Shown: one piece after another, positions 1 to 8,072 of the stretch | How positions within the stretch are numbered: the first letter of the stretch is position 1 | Layout: every line of letters begins with the position of its first letter | Source of the DNA: an uncultured Nitrospira sp. | GTDB taxonomy: Bacteria > Nitrospirota > Nitrospiria > Nitrospirales > Nitrospiraceae | DNA length: 37,541 bases | Reading direction: 5' to 3' | Assembly (NCBI GenBank): GCA_902500715.1 | Contig: CABVRO010000021.1 | Span: forward strand, 1-37,541 | The notes under the pieces: model-generated | Databases searched by the model: none | Told to the model about the DNA's origin: nothing | The model's input: the letters and a program-made list of their open reading frames with translations, nothing else | Made by a program: the position numbers and the translations under genes

Positions 1-2589
1 GCCCGCTCCATGAACTCATATTGACCGGACCAGGCAATCGTATAGCCCGGCGGCAATGCGACATTGGCTGCCACCACCCGTTTAAGATCCTCCACGTATC
101 CGCCGACATCACGTCCCGTCATGTCGAGAAAAACGTAGCCAGCCAACATGCCGTTTTCATCCCGAATCATGGGCGGGCCGTTGACGAATCGGAGCGTCGC
201 GAGTTGCGCGAGCGGCACTTGCGCGCCGGTTGGCGTATCCACGAGCACACGCTTCAGCTTTTCAGGATCATCCCGCAACTCACGGAGATAACGGACGTTG
301 ATGGGATAGCGCTCACGGCCCTCGATCGTGGTGGCAATATTTTCACCCCCGATGGCCGTTTCGATGACCTTGCCGACATCCATCAGCTTGAGGCCGTAGC
401 GGGCGATCTCGTCACGGTTGATGTCGAAGTCCATGAAGTAGCCGCCGGACACCCGCTCTGCATAGACGCTCCGTGTCCCTGGTACGTCTTTGAGCACCAT
501 TTCCAGATATTCACCGATCTGTTCGATCTGTTTGAGGTCGGGACCGAAGATCTTGATCCCCACCGGCGTGCGGACGCCGGTGGTCAACATGTCGATCCGC
601 GCCTTGATTGGCATGGTCCAGGCGTTCGTCACACCAGGAATCTTGAGCGCGCGGTCCATCTCATCCACAAGTCCTTCATAGCTCAGACCTGGTCGCCACT
701 GCTCCTTCGATTTCAGCTCGACGACCACTTCCATCATGCTGAAGGGCGCCGGGTCGGTGGAGGTTTCCGCCCGTCCCGCTTTGCCGAAGACATGCTCCAC
801 CTCGGGGAATGAGCGAAGCTTCCGGTCCATCATCTGGAGCAGTCGACTGGCCTCCGTGACCGAGAGCCCTGGCAGGGTCGTGGGCATATAGAGGATCGTG
901 CCCTCATACAGAGGCGGCATGAACTCCGACCCCATGCGCTGATAGACGGGGACAATGCTGATCAGGAGTCCGATGGCGAGGGCCACCACGGTTCCGCGAT
1001 GCAGTAACGTCCATTTCAACAACGGCGCATAGAGGCGTTGGAGGCTCCGACTCACGGGGTGCCGTTGTTCCGGAAAGATCTTTCCGCGAATGAAGGTCGG
1101 CAAGCAGGCGGGCACCAGGGTAATGGCCAACACCGCGCATATGGCGATCGCGAGATTGTTCGTCCAGGCCAGCGGCTTGAACATGCGCCCTTCCTGAGAT
1201 TCGAGGGCAAAGATCGGGATAAACGAAATGGCAATGACGAGGACGGAGGCAAAAATCGGCGGACCGACTTCCTTGGCGGAATCGATCAGGACTTGCAGCC
1301 GTTCGCCCGCTCGTCCGTCTCGCTCCCAGTCCTCCAAACGCTTGTGGGCGTTGTCCACCATCACGATGGCGGCGTCCACCATGTCGCCGATCGCGACGAT
1401 GATACCGCCCAGCGACATGATGTTGATGCCAATCTGCATGAGATACATGGGAATGAACGCGATCAGCACGGCCAACGGAAGGGTCAGGATCGGCACGATC
1501 GCGGAGCGGACATGCAGCAAGAAGGCGATAATGAACACGCCCGTCACCATCAGTTCTTCCAGCAGGCTTTCCTTGGCCGTGGCGATGGATGCGTGGATCA
1601 AGTCGCTCCGGTCATAGACCGGGACGACCTTCACGCCTTTTGGCATGGAGGGTTCGAGTTCTTTGAGCTTGGCTTTGATCCGTTCAATCACGGTCAACGC
1701 GTTCTCGCCGAACCGCATGATCACGATGCCGCCGGCAACCTCGCCTTGACCGTTGAGCTCCGCCAGCCCGCGTCGCATGTCCGGCCCGAGCCGGACCGTC
1801 GCCACGTCGCGCAAGAGAATGGGCGTGCCGTTCTCGTTGACCCCCACGGCGATCTTTTCGATGTCCTCCGCCTTCTTGATGTAGCCGCGGCCACGGACCA
1901 CGTACTCGATCCCGGAAAACTCCACGACGCGGCCACCCACGTCGTTGTTGCTCTGGCGAATCGTTTCGACAATCGACGGGAGGGAGAGGCGATAGGCCTG
2001 GACCTTGGTCGGATCCAGATTGACCTGGTACTGCCGGACGAACCCCCCGATACTGGCCACCTCGGCCACGCCTTCCACGGCCCGCAGCCAGTACTGGAGA
2101 TACCAATCCTGGAAACTACGCAAGGCGGCGAGATCGTGTTGTCCCGATTCATCCACGAGAGCATATTGGAACACCCAGCCGACTCCAGTGGCGTCGGGAC
2201 CGAGCTGGGGCATCACTCCTTCCGGCATGCGGCCTGAGAGTTGACTCAACCGTTCGAGGATGCGCGACCTGGCCCAATAAATGTCTGTACCATCCTTAAA
2301 GAGAATGTAGACGTAAGAATAGCCGAAGTCCGAGAATCCTCGAACGACGGTGACCTGGGGCGTGGAGAGCAGTGCCGTGACGATTGGGTACGTGATCTGA
2401 TCTTCAACGAGATCAGGCGAGCGTCCCGGCCAGGTGGTGTAGACGATGACTTGCGTGTCGGAGATATCCGGCAGGGCATCGATCGGAGTCTGCCACATGG
2501 CCCAGAGTCCGACCGCTGAGAATGCAAAGACCAGCAGAAAGACAATGAAGCGGTTTCTCGCACTAAACTCGATGATCCGTTCGACCATG
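1..2589 (-). CDS. cusA: CusA-like HME-RND metal efflux pump, 3' end beyond window, apparent frameshift at start
   Basis: Inner-membrane proton-driven pump of the heavy-metal RND family, expected to export Cu(I)/Ag(I) through the fusion protein and outer-membrane channel encoded just upstream. About 860 of the usual 1030-1050 residues lie inside the window; the rest runs off the left edge. Visible hallmarks are the TM4 motif MVDAAIVMVDNAHKRLEDWE near 1345-1400 and three methionine contexts matching the CusA periplasmic triad: LYMPTTLPG (about 870-900), FSMMEV (about 727-745) and RIDMLTTGVRTP (about 570-605). The expected N-terminus MVERIIEFSARNRF is encoded, but the ATG at 2589 is out of frame with the body: one extra A in the run at 2580-2582 makes the ATG frame stop after eight codons, and no ATG/GTG/TTG precedes the body in its own frame before codon ~30. 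It may be a sequencing error or an inactive gene. The upstream fusion-protein gene ends five bases away, so the gene is the last of operon 1. Confidence 0.85.
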
Positions 2590-2594
2590 GACGG

Positions 2595-3848
2595 TTAATC
2601 CTTCATCTTCATGCCCGGCATGCCACCCATGCCTTCGACCACGGACTTGAGCCGGCTTTCGCTGTCGATCAGAAAATTGGCCGAGGTCACCACATGCTCA
2701 CCTTCTTTCAGTCCCTCCAACACTTCCGTCCATTCGCCGGTCTTCATCCCGGTCTTAATCAAGCGCGGCTCCAACTTGCCTCCGCCGTGATGCAGAAACA
2801 CGACTTGCTTCTGACCGGATTCGATGATGGCTTCTTGCGGGATTGCGAGCTTGGTACCCAGGGTTACCCGCAATTCCACGTTGGCATACATGTCCGGCTT
2901 GAGCTTTTCATCACGGTTGTCGAGTTCGAACCGCACCTTTGCCGTGCGGGTCTTCGGGTCTAAGGTGGGATAGATGAAGCTCACGTGCCCGGTCAGGACC
3001 GTGCTCGGATCATAGGACAGGGTGACGGCCGCCTGCTGTCCCGCTTTGACGAACGACAGCTCGTATTCGTAGATGTCCGCCAAGATCCAGACGCGCGAGA
3101 GATCCGCAATGGTATAGAGCTCCTGGCCAGGCTCCACATGCGCCCCGGCGAGAGCCTCCTTCTTGATGACCGTGCCGGTGATGGGCGAATGGATCGGCAA
3201 GGCCTTCAGCACCTTCCCGGTCTTTTCGAGCTCACGAACGTGATCGGCCGTGATATCCCAGAGCTGAAAGCGGCGCTTGGTCGCTTCCAGCAGATCCTGT
3301 GAACCCCGCGCCACTTCCGGGAATTCGCTCTCCCCCATTTGCTTGCGACCTTGCAACGCCAAGAGATACTCCTCCTGAGTCGCAACTAGATCAGGACTGT
3401 AGATCGTGAAGAGCTGCTGCCCTTTCTTGACATGATCTCCTGTCGCACTGACGAACAGCTGCTCGATCCACCCGTGAAACTTGATCGTGACTTTGGCCAG
3501 CTTACGCTCATCCACGGCAACGCGCCCGACGGTCCGGATGATCTTTTCCAGAGGACGACGCGCCACCGGCTCATACTTCACGCCGATCGTTTGAAGGCGT
3601 TCCGGTGCAATGGTCACGATGCCTGGCACACCGTCAGACTCGAGGGGAGTCTCTGGTCCAACCGCTTCTTCCACCGGGGCCGGCTTCCTCTGTTGCTCCT
3701 TTCCCATCCCCGGCATGTCCATTGCGGCCATCTCGTCCTGTCGGGAATCCGCCGGTGGCAGCACCACCGGCCTCGCCATCAACCAGACGACGGCGGCAGC
3801 GACTATGATGAGGACCGCTGCTAGACCGATGACACGCTGACGAGTCAT
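2595..3848 (-). CDS. cusB: CusB-like periplasmic membrane-fusion protein
   Basis: Periplasmic adaptor (HlyD/RND-MFP family, 417 aa) that links the RND pump to the outer-membrane channel and, in CusB, captures metal. An N-terminal membrane anchor or signal (residues ~5-26, hydrophobic) is followed by a methionine-rich stretch MAAMDMPGMG around residues 41-50, then the lipoyl/barrel-sandwich half GWIEQLFVSATGDHVKKGQQ, the helical hairpin beginning at IYSPDLVATQEEYLLALQG, and the beta-barrel domain. A second Met cluster (GMGGMPGMKMKD) closes the protein, which fits Cu/Ag handling. The start is chosen because ATG at 3848 overlaps the stop of the outer-membrane factor by four bases (ATGA), with a purine-rich RBS upstream. 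Middle gene of operon 1. Function by family; metal identity is inferred from the methionines and the CusA-like partner. Confidence 0.9.
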   Translation of the reverse strand: MTRQRVIGLAAVLIIVAAAVVWLMARPVVLPPADSRQDEMAAMDMPGMGKEQQRKPAPVEEAVGPETPLESDGVPGIVTIAPERLQTIGVKYEPVARRPLEKIIRTVGRVAVDERKLAKVTIKFHGWIEQLFVSATGDHVKKGQQLFTIYSPDLVATQEEYLLALQGRKQMGESEFPEVARGSQDLLEATKRRFQLWDITADHVRELEKTGKVLKALPIHSPITGTVIKKEALAGAHVEPGQELYTIADLSRVWILADIYEYELSFVKAGQQAAVTLSYDPSTVLTGHVSFIYPTLDPKTRTAKVRFELDNRDEKLKPDMYANVELRVTLGTKLAIPQEAIIESGQKQVVFLHHGGGKLEPRLIKTGMKTGEWTEVLEGLKEGEHVVTSANFLIDSESRLKSVVEGMGGMPGMKMKD

Positions 3849-5188
3849 GATCCCGGCTTCCTTTCCGACAGCGGGCCACCTAATGGTCCACCGGTCACGG
3901 CTTCGAGTCGGGCAAGCGCTTTCTCGTGGTTGACCATCTCGCCGTGCAGCTCTAGCTGGCTGTCCTGCAGGATCAAGAGACTATTGAGCAATGTCAGAAA
4001 GTCCACTTTCCCCACCGCATACCCGGCTTGCGCAGCCTGTAACCCAAGTGTGGCCTGCGGAATAATGGCGTCGCGCAAGATCGTAATCAGCCGCTCGGCG
4101 CGCTGCGCTTGTACGAAATTATCCTTCACTTGGAACAAGACATCCTGCCGGGCCGCCGAGAAGTCTTCACGCGCGCCCTCCAGACCGGCCAGGGCTTCCC
4201 GCACGCCTTGCTTCTGCTTGGTCTCATAAAACAGGGGGATCTTGATCCCCACCATCACCTGGTACCCGTTGTCGTTGATCCGATCGTTGCGGAGTCCCAA
4301 GGCCGTGACATCGAAATCAGGGTAATACTGCCGCTTGGCGAGCGAGACGGATCTTTCGGAACGATCGATACTTTTAGCCGTGGCTAGCAGCGCGGGGGAG
4401 AATTCATCGGCGCGCTGGCTGAGTTCCTGAAGAGGGATCGTCAAAATCGTGGTGTGAATTTCCTCCGGTGTCCCCAATGGGTCAGCCGGCGGTCGATTCA
4501 CGAGACGATTGATCGCGGCGTGAAGACTCTCTTTTTGTTGGTCCAAGACCGCCAGTCGGTCGAGAACTCGTGAAATCTCAACCTGGGCGCGGAACACGTC
4601 CTGCTGAGCGGCTTGCCCGACACTGTATCGCGCTTTGGCAGTTTTCTCGAACTGCATCAGGAGAACTTTGTTCTTTTCGACGATCTCGATGCTCTTGTGC
4701 ACATAGTGGAGGTTGAAATACGCCTCCTTCAACGCCGCGATGAGCCTCAGCCGCGTGGCATTGAATTCCTGCTCCAGCCGGTCGACTTCACTTTGCGCCA
4801 CCTCGCCCTTCAATCTGAGCTTCCCTGGGAACGGAATCTCCTGGCCAAATCCATACATTGCACCCTGGAGCGGATCGGTCATCGGCATGCGCTGATACCC
4901 TAATTGGAGCCTCGGATCAGGGAGTGTCTGGACTTGCGGCACAACGGCCTTGGCCGCATCCCATCGTTCGCGAGCCGCCTTGATTTCCGGGCTCCGGGCG
5001 ACCAGTTCCTCGATGAGACTCTGGACATTGATCCGATCATCACCAGATACCGTATGGACTGCGGCATTCGAGCGCGTGCCACCACCAGTCTCTTGCGCGC
5101 CGCTGGCCCACAGCGGGGTGAGGCCCAAGACGGAGAGTGTGAGGGTAGAGAAGATCCACGACGGGATATGAACGAGTGATCGTTGCAT
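3845..5188 (-). CDS. TolC-like outer-membrane efflux factor (CusC/CzcC type)
   Basis: Outer-membrane channel of operon 1 (447 aa), OEP family. It carries a signal peptide (hydrophobic residues ~10-30 ending LWASGAQ), then two long coiled-coil repeats typical of TolC-like proteins: the first around LIEELVARSPEIKAARERWD, the second in the C-terminal half ending NHEKALARLEAVTGG. The GYQRMPMTDPLQGAMYGFGQ segment and PFPGKL are common to Cus/Czc-type outer-membrane factors. RBS GGAGG lies seven bases before the ATG at 5188. The gene overlaps the downstream fusion-protein gene by 4 nt. A short GC hairpin (5221-5237) lies between it and the preceding small secreted gene. Confidence 0.9.
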   Translation of the reverse strand: MQRSLVHIPSWIFSTLTLSVLGLTPLWASGAQETGGGTRSNAAVHTVSGDDRINVQSLIEELVARSPEIKAARERWDAAKAVVPQVQTLPDPRLQLGYQRMPMTDPLQGAMYGFGQEIPFPGKLRLKGEVAQSEVDRLEQEFNATRLRLIAALKEAYFNLHYVHKSIEIVEKNKVLLMQFEKTAKARYSVGQAAQQDVFRAQVEISRVLDRLAVLDQQKESLHAAINRLVNRPPADPLGTPEEIHTTILTIPLQELSQRADEFSPALLATAKSIDRSERSVSLAKRQYYPDFDVTALGLRNDRINDNGYQVMVGIKIPLFYETKQKQGVREALAGLEGAREDFSAARQDVLFQVKDNFVQAQRAERLITILRDAIIPQATLGLQAAQAGYAVGKVDFLTLLNSLLILQDSQLELHGEMVNHEKALARLEAVTGGPLGGPLSERKPGS

Positions 5189-5220
5189 GGCAGCACCTCC
5201 AGACCGTATTGAAGAACGAA

Positions 5221-5237
5221 AGCGGGCATCGCCCGCT
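5221..5237 (-). terminator. Intercistronic hairpin, possible attenuator
   Basis: Perfect 7-bp inverted repeat AGCGGGC/GCCCGCT with a 3-nt loop, followed on the minus strand by the T-rich TTTCGTTCTTC. It sits between the small secreted gene and the outer-membrane-factor gene of operon 1. It could reduce transcription into the pump genes or protect the mRNA; it is short, so a structural role is only suggested. Confidence 0.4.
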
Positions 5238-5283
5238 CAACCCAAGCAGTCGAGCGGCGAGCACAAGCACTGGAGGTGTGGAA

Positions 5284-5652
5284 TCAGATTCGAAGGACCG
5301 AGGAAGAACCGATGGAGATGGGGACAATAGAACACGCGCTGCTCCAGGACCACCGCGTCGGGGCCGAGGGAACTGTGAGCACGGCAGCAGGACTGAGCAG
5401 GATCGGCCCATGATCAAGGTCTATGGCTGTGCCATTCTTCACTTGGCGTTCCGGCGAGGACGTTGCGGATGGCGGGCACATGCTAGTTCCGTCCATGGGG
5501 CAAGCCATTCCCTCTTCCACGAGCAGCGTCGCACCTTCCGCCACCGAGAGATCGGGCAACGCACACACCGCCCCGATTACCTGGCACAAGGTGAAGAAGA
5601 GCACGAGGGCAAAATATTGCGTATTGACTCGTCGAATCATGGGATTGACCAT
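5284..5652 (-). CDS. Small secreted Cys/Met protein heading efflux operon 1 (CzcI-like position)
   Basis: 122-aa exported protein of unknown function. Residues ~12-32 are a hydrophobic signal segment (ALVLFFTLCQVIGAVCA), followed by the potential metal-binding patch GMACPMDGTSMCPP, a short acidic linker, and a C-terminus ending SSSVLRI. Two other operons in this window also begin with a small secreted cysteine protein, and the one at 26337-26708 ends in the near-identical ISVLRI. By position it resembles CzcI, the small periplasmic protein encoded ahead of czcCBA in Cupriavidus; sequence homology to CzcI was not tested. Met1 is preceded closely by AGGAA; Met5 is an alternative start. Confidence 0.6.
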   Translation of the reverse strand: MVNPMIRRVNTQYFALVLFFTLCQVIGAVCALPDLSVAEGATLLVEEGMACPMDGTSMCPPSATSSPERQVKNGTAIDLDHGPILLSPAAVLTVPSAPTRWSWSSACSIVPISIGSSSVLRI

Positions 5653-6165
5653 TTCCTACAAGACCTGAGACCTGTCAACTTCGATGCCCAGTCTCTATCA
5701 ACTGCAGCAGACACGTCAAGTGTCACCGATTACCCATAATATTGTCTAAGCATCGGCGGTGCCAGAAAGAACGGCTGCCAGATCTTCTAGGAGCCCCATA
5801 TGATTTCATGAGCTTATGCAAACTAGCAGGCCGCGCTTCGAACCTCATAATTGGATGCCACTGAGGCATTTCGGGTCAGTCTCCATATCGATATCCGTGG
5901 CAAATCGCGTCAGCTGAGGAGATCCTGTTAAAGGATTCAGCCGCGAGTATTCCGATGCTGTTGTTCTGGATGAAAAATGAATGTGGGCAGGTCTGAATAC
6001 AATCACGGAATGTGGCCACCTGGAATCATTCAAAGTGGCCCCTCTCGATCAAGAAGGTCGATGGGAAGATCATTAAGCTGGGGAAACTGGTCTCACCAAT
6101 GGCTGTTCCGTTTCAAGCCGAGCCCCTTGCACGTTTGGCAGGACCCGTCGTCAGATTTGGTTCAT
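5653..6165. other. Intergenic region, no recognised gene
   Basis: About 510 bp between the CMD-family gene and efflux operon 1. I see no convincing gene. Near the operon-1 end on the minus strand there is TTGACG with a TAGAGA 16 bp later (about 5694-5721), a weak sigma70-like candidate, and a small palindrome GACAC-TTGAC-GTGTC that overlaps it and could be an operator. A 62-codon minus-strand open frame at 5845-6033 has no recognisable features. Confidence 0.4.
5680..5696 (-). repeat. 17-bp repeat, copy 1 (28 nt upstream of operon-1 leader gene)
   Basis: AGAGACTGGGCATCGAA on the minus strand is identical at 26205-26221. In each case its last base is exactly 28 bp before an annotated start codon (5652 here, 26177 there), and AGGTCTT recurs in the downstream leader, so the two leaders are probably related. 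It may be a shared regulatory site or the residue of a duplication. Confidence 0.7.
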
Positions 6166-6522
6166 TTAGTGAGCGCAGCACACAGCATCTGCCTGCTCCT
6201 GCCCGCTCACACATTCTTTGAAAGCCGCGTAAGCTTTTTGCGCCCACTCTTCCCCAGGACAGCCTTGCATCGTCATGGCCACTTCAAGGAATTCAATCAG
6301 CTCCTCCTGTGAGACACCCTTATCATAGGCCATTCTCACATACGCCCTGATACAGGGCTCGCAACGAATCGCAATGGAGACAACCATGGCCGCCAGCAGT
6401 TTATATTTGGCGGCGACAGCCGCATCCCGATAGGTCTCCTGGCGCATGCGCAGTAAGCTACCGGTTACCTTGGGACTCAAGCGACGTAATTCCGCGAACA
6501 GACTCTCGCGTTCTGTTGTCAT
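6166..6522 (-). CDS. Carboxymuconolactone decarboxylase (AhpD-like) family cysteine protein
   Basis: 118-aa cytosolic all-helical protein of the CMD/AhpD family. The family's CxxC pair is C54-E-P-C57 in RCEPCIRAYV; the His four residues after the second Cys that AhpD uses is Tyr61 here, so classic AhpD peroxidase chemistry is doubtful. Additional cysteines are C88 (MQGCPG), C104 and a terminal VCCAH, an unusual enrichment that would suit thiol chemistry or soft-metal binding. The start overlaps the stop of the Hg-type merR gene by 4 nt (ATGA), implying translational coupling and the same MerR-controlled promoter. No merA, merT or merP is visible nearby. Role in metal or redox stress is an inference from context. 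Confidence 0.8.
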   Translation of the reverse strand: MTTERESLFAELRRLSPKVTGSLLRMRQETYRDAAVAAKYKLLAAMVVSIAIRCEPCIRAYVRMAYDKGVSQEELIEFLEVAMTMQGCPGEEWAQKAYAAFKECVSGQEQADAVCCAH

Positions 6523-6959
6523 CTTTTTGCCGCTCCCTTCTTCTCGCCGGCTTTTGTTTCTTCTTCAAGGCTCATTAGAATCGGACAGTGGCCGGTGGGC
6601 CGGCCAACGCTGCAAGCCCGGATCAGACTCTCCAGCGCACGGGCCAGTGCCTGTAAGTCGTCAATTTTGGATTCGACCTGCACCAGTTTCGCCCGAGCCT
6701 TTTCCTGCACTTCACCACAGCGAGCCGTTGAGGCAACTCGGAGAGCGAGCAACTCAGCGATCTCGCGCAGCGTGAAGCCGAGCGCTTGGGCGTTCTTGAT
6801 GAACCGCAAACGTCGTTCCTCTTCATGACTGTACAGTCTGTACCCCGAAGGCCTCCGCGTTGATGGAGCGAGCAAATTCACACGCTCGTAGTAACGGATT
6901 GTTTGGATATTCACTCCAACAATTCTGGCAAGCTGACCGATCGTTAGTTGAGCAGCCAT
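6519..6959 (-). CDS. merR: MerR-family regulator with Hg-type cysteine triad
   Basis: 146-aa transcriptional activator/repressor. The N-terminal winged helix-turn-helix starts LTIGQLARIVGVNIQTIRYY and continues PSGYRLYSHEE; a dimerisation helix follows. Cysteines at C81, C116 and C125 have spacings of 35 and 9 residues, the same as C82/C117/C126 of Tn501 MerR, and the context CSVGRPTGHCPIL closely parallels the MerR metal-binding loop. This supports Hg(II), or another thiophilic metal, as ligand. The gene has its own MerR-type promoter (6978-7009) and overlaps the CMD gene. A second MerR-type promoter points away from it toward a 28-codon ORF. The absence of mer transport or reductase genes is odd; they may lie elsewhere, or this protein may regulate efflux operon 1 downstream. 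Confidence 0.88.
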   Translation of the reverse strand: MAAQLTIGQLARIVGVNIQTIRYYERVNLLAPSTRRPSGYRLYSHEEERRLRFIKNAQALGFTLREIAELLALRVASTARCGEVQEKARAKLVQVESKIDDLQALARALESLIRACSVGRPTGHCPILMSLEEETKAGEKKGAAKR

Positions 6960-6977
6960 GTCACCACCATGGGAGAC

Positions 6978-7009
6978 AGTCTACACCTTGTACTCTGGTA
7001 TAGAGTCAA
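6978..7009 (-). promoter_or_regulatory. MerR-type promoter/operator of merR
   Basis: Minus strand: -35 TTGACT (7009-7004), a 20-bp spacer and -10 TAGACT (6983-6978). Over-long 19-20 bp spacers are the signature of MerR-activated promoters. The spacer contains an imperfect dyad ACTCTATACC / GGTGTAGACT, 8 of 10 positions complementary, ideal for a MerR dimer. The merR ATG is 18 bp beyond the -10, so the site is probably autoregulatory. Confidence 0.75.
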
Positions 7010-7035
7010 GCGCCTCAACAAACAGCTGATACCCC

Positions 7036-7067
7036 TTGACCCAGTACCACGGTATAGGCCGTAGGAT
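7036..7067 (+). promoter_or_regulatory. Divergent MerR-type promoter ahead of a microprotein
   Basis: Plus strand: TTGACC (7036-7041), a 20-bp spacer and TAGGAT (7062-7067). The spacer holds TACC-AC-GGTA, a short dyad. The site lies just beyond the merR operator in the opposite orientation, and an RBS and 28-codon ORF follow 14 and 27 bp later. Control by the adjacent MerR is inferred from the shared geometry. Confidence 0.6.
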
Positions 7068-7093
7068 AGCGTGCACGAAGGGAGGTGATGACC

Positions 7094-7180
7094 ATGTGTC
7101 CCTGGATAGACCAATTCGGCTTTTGCCCCTATGAGGCCGCATCCAAGGCGTGGCAGTGGGTGCATAACCTCGTGAGCTGA
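7094..7180 (+). CDS. 28-aa two-cysteine microprotein divergent from merR
   Basis: A very small plus-strand ORF that I do not recognise. It begins MCPWIDQFGFCPY and ends WVHNLVS, so it carries Cys at positions 2 and 11 plus several aromatic residues. Support for it being real: a strong Shine-Dalgarno GGAGGTGAT (7081-7089) eight bases before the ATG, a MerR-type promoter just upstream, and a perfect 11-bp hairpin 14 bp after the stop. It could be a metal-binding or membrane-associated peptide, or a leader peptide. It is the only strongly supported plus-strand gene in the left half of the window. Confidence 0.6.
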   Translation: MCPWIDQFGFCPYEAASKAWQWVHNLVS

Positions 7181-7193
7181 CCGCTGAGAGGGC

Positions 7194-7225
7194 AGAAGGG
7201 CGGCTTCTCAATATGCCGCCCTTCT
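7194..7225. terminator. Hairpin terminator after the microprotein gene
   Basis: Perfect 11-bp inverted repeat AGAAGGGCGGC (7194-7204) / GCCGCCCTTCT (7215-7225) with a 10-nt loop. There is no strong U-run on the plus-strand side, so it may act with Rho or as an mRNA 3'-end stabiliser; it could serve both strands because the next gene fragment (7255-7461) converges on it. Confidence 0.6.
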
Positions 7226-7254
7226 GTGGCTTCCCGAATTCAGGCGAAGCACAC

Positions 7255-7461
7255 TTACTCTTGTTCATGACTTCCTACCGAAACGGTTCCGAAGACGAGC
7301 CGAACAGCTATGGTGTTTCGAGCAACAACCACGAAGTTAGCTGTCCAGCGTCGAAGCTTTGACGTCGCCAACCTGCGTCGTGGTGCAAGGAGCTCCCATG
7401 ACGCCATCAAGACCAGCACTCCTGCAAATGCCACTAGTCGGATCAGGAAATCGGTGTTCAT
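7255..7461 (-). pseudogene. Sterol desaturase/fatty-acid hydroxylase family, N-terminal stub
   Basis: A 68-codon frame whose first ~55 residues (FLIRLVAFAGVLVLMASWEL, then APRRRLATSKLRRW and NTIAVRLVFG) match the usual N-terminus of membrane-bound sterol desaturase-like proteins: one TM helix, the APRR motif and the start of the second TM region. The family is normally 250-300 aa with His-box motifs, all absent here. The sequence breaks off 30 bp from the hairpin of the merR/microprotein unit, so the rest was probably lost when that unit arrived or by deletion. Assignment is from memory of the family and moderately certain. Confidence 0.55.
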
Positions 7462-7546
7462 AGTTCACGCCTACCAAGTGCAATGCGATAAGTCCTGCCG
7501 GTGTCTGTGCCTTTTCGCGTATGACTGTGTGTGAGAGGAACTTATT

Positions 7547-7882
7547 TCACACAGTCACGCGAGGTGTGTACATGATGACCGCCATACCTACGAGACAAAT
7601 GGTGGCCCCGATAATATCGAATCGGTCCGGACGAGAGCTGTCCACAGTCCATCCCCAGAGGAGCGACAGTATAATGAACATGCCGCCATAGGCGGCATAG
7701 ACCCGACCAAAGTGGGCCGTCTGATATGTCGGAATGATACCGTAGACAATAAGAAGGGCCGCTCCAGCAATCCCGTAACCAAGTGGCCTTCCCTCGCGGA
7801 ACCAGAGCCACACAAGATACCCGCCTCAAATCTCGCACTGACCGGCGAGTACTAATAATCCAAGAACAATCGGCAGCCTCAT
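7547..7882 (-). pseudogene. ynfA: YnfA/UPF0060-family small membrane protein, interrupted by an internal TGA
   Basis: Reading from ATG at 7882 gives MRLPIVLGLLVLAGQCEI, then TGA at 7828-7826, then in the same frame GGYLVWLWFREGRPLGYG and the YnfA hallmark HFGRVYAAYGGMFI, ending at 7547. The family expects Gly at the TGA position (CEIGGGYLVW pattern), so a single GGA-to-TGA change would explain it. With the stop ignored the length is ~111 aa, the normal size for this four-TM family, which is often found near metal-resistance genes and has been suggested to be an SMR-like exporter. Translation could restart at GTG (7813) but would lose the first TM helix. Confidence 0.75.
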
Positions 7883-8072
7883 GATGTCCTCCCGCAGTCT
7901 TCTAAAGAGTGTTTGTTCTGCTCGATCTCCTAGGGGTTTGCTCAATACGCTGCTGGAGAGTAAGTAGGATCAGCAACAGTGATAGACCCCGGTGACAACT
8001 CTTGTCGTTGACGCCAAGCGAACTGGGCTAGATGGGAAAGGAAAACTCATAAGTAAGCACTTTCGCTGACTC

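Noticed and set aside
1038-2237. Long plus-strand open frame (399 codons)
   Set aside because: It is antisense to the operon-1 RND pump, which has clear family motifs; the composition (His/Arg/Asp-rich, no domain) is typical of a GC-rich shadow frame. The same applies to the other long plus-strand frames opposite the pump, ATPase and CDF genes.
5845-6033. 62-codon minus-strand frame in the 5.7-6.1 kb gap
   Set aside because: No RBS of note, no hydrophobic or domain pattern, and no neighbour with which it forms an operon.
7826-7828. In-frame TGA in ynfA as a selenocysteine codon
   Set aside because: The family has Gly at this position, not Cys, and no SECIS-like hairpin is evident right after the codon; a nonsense mutation is simpler.
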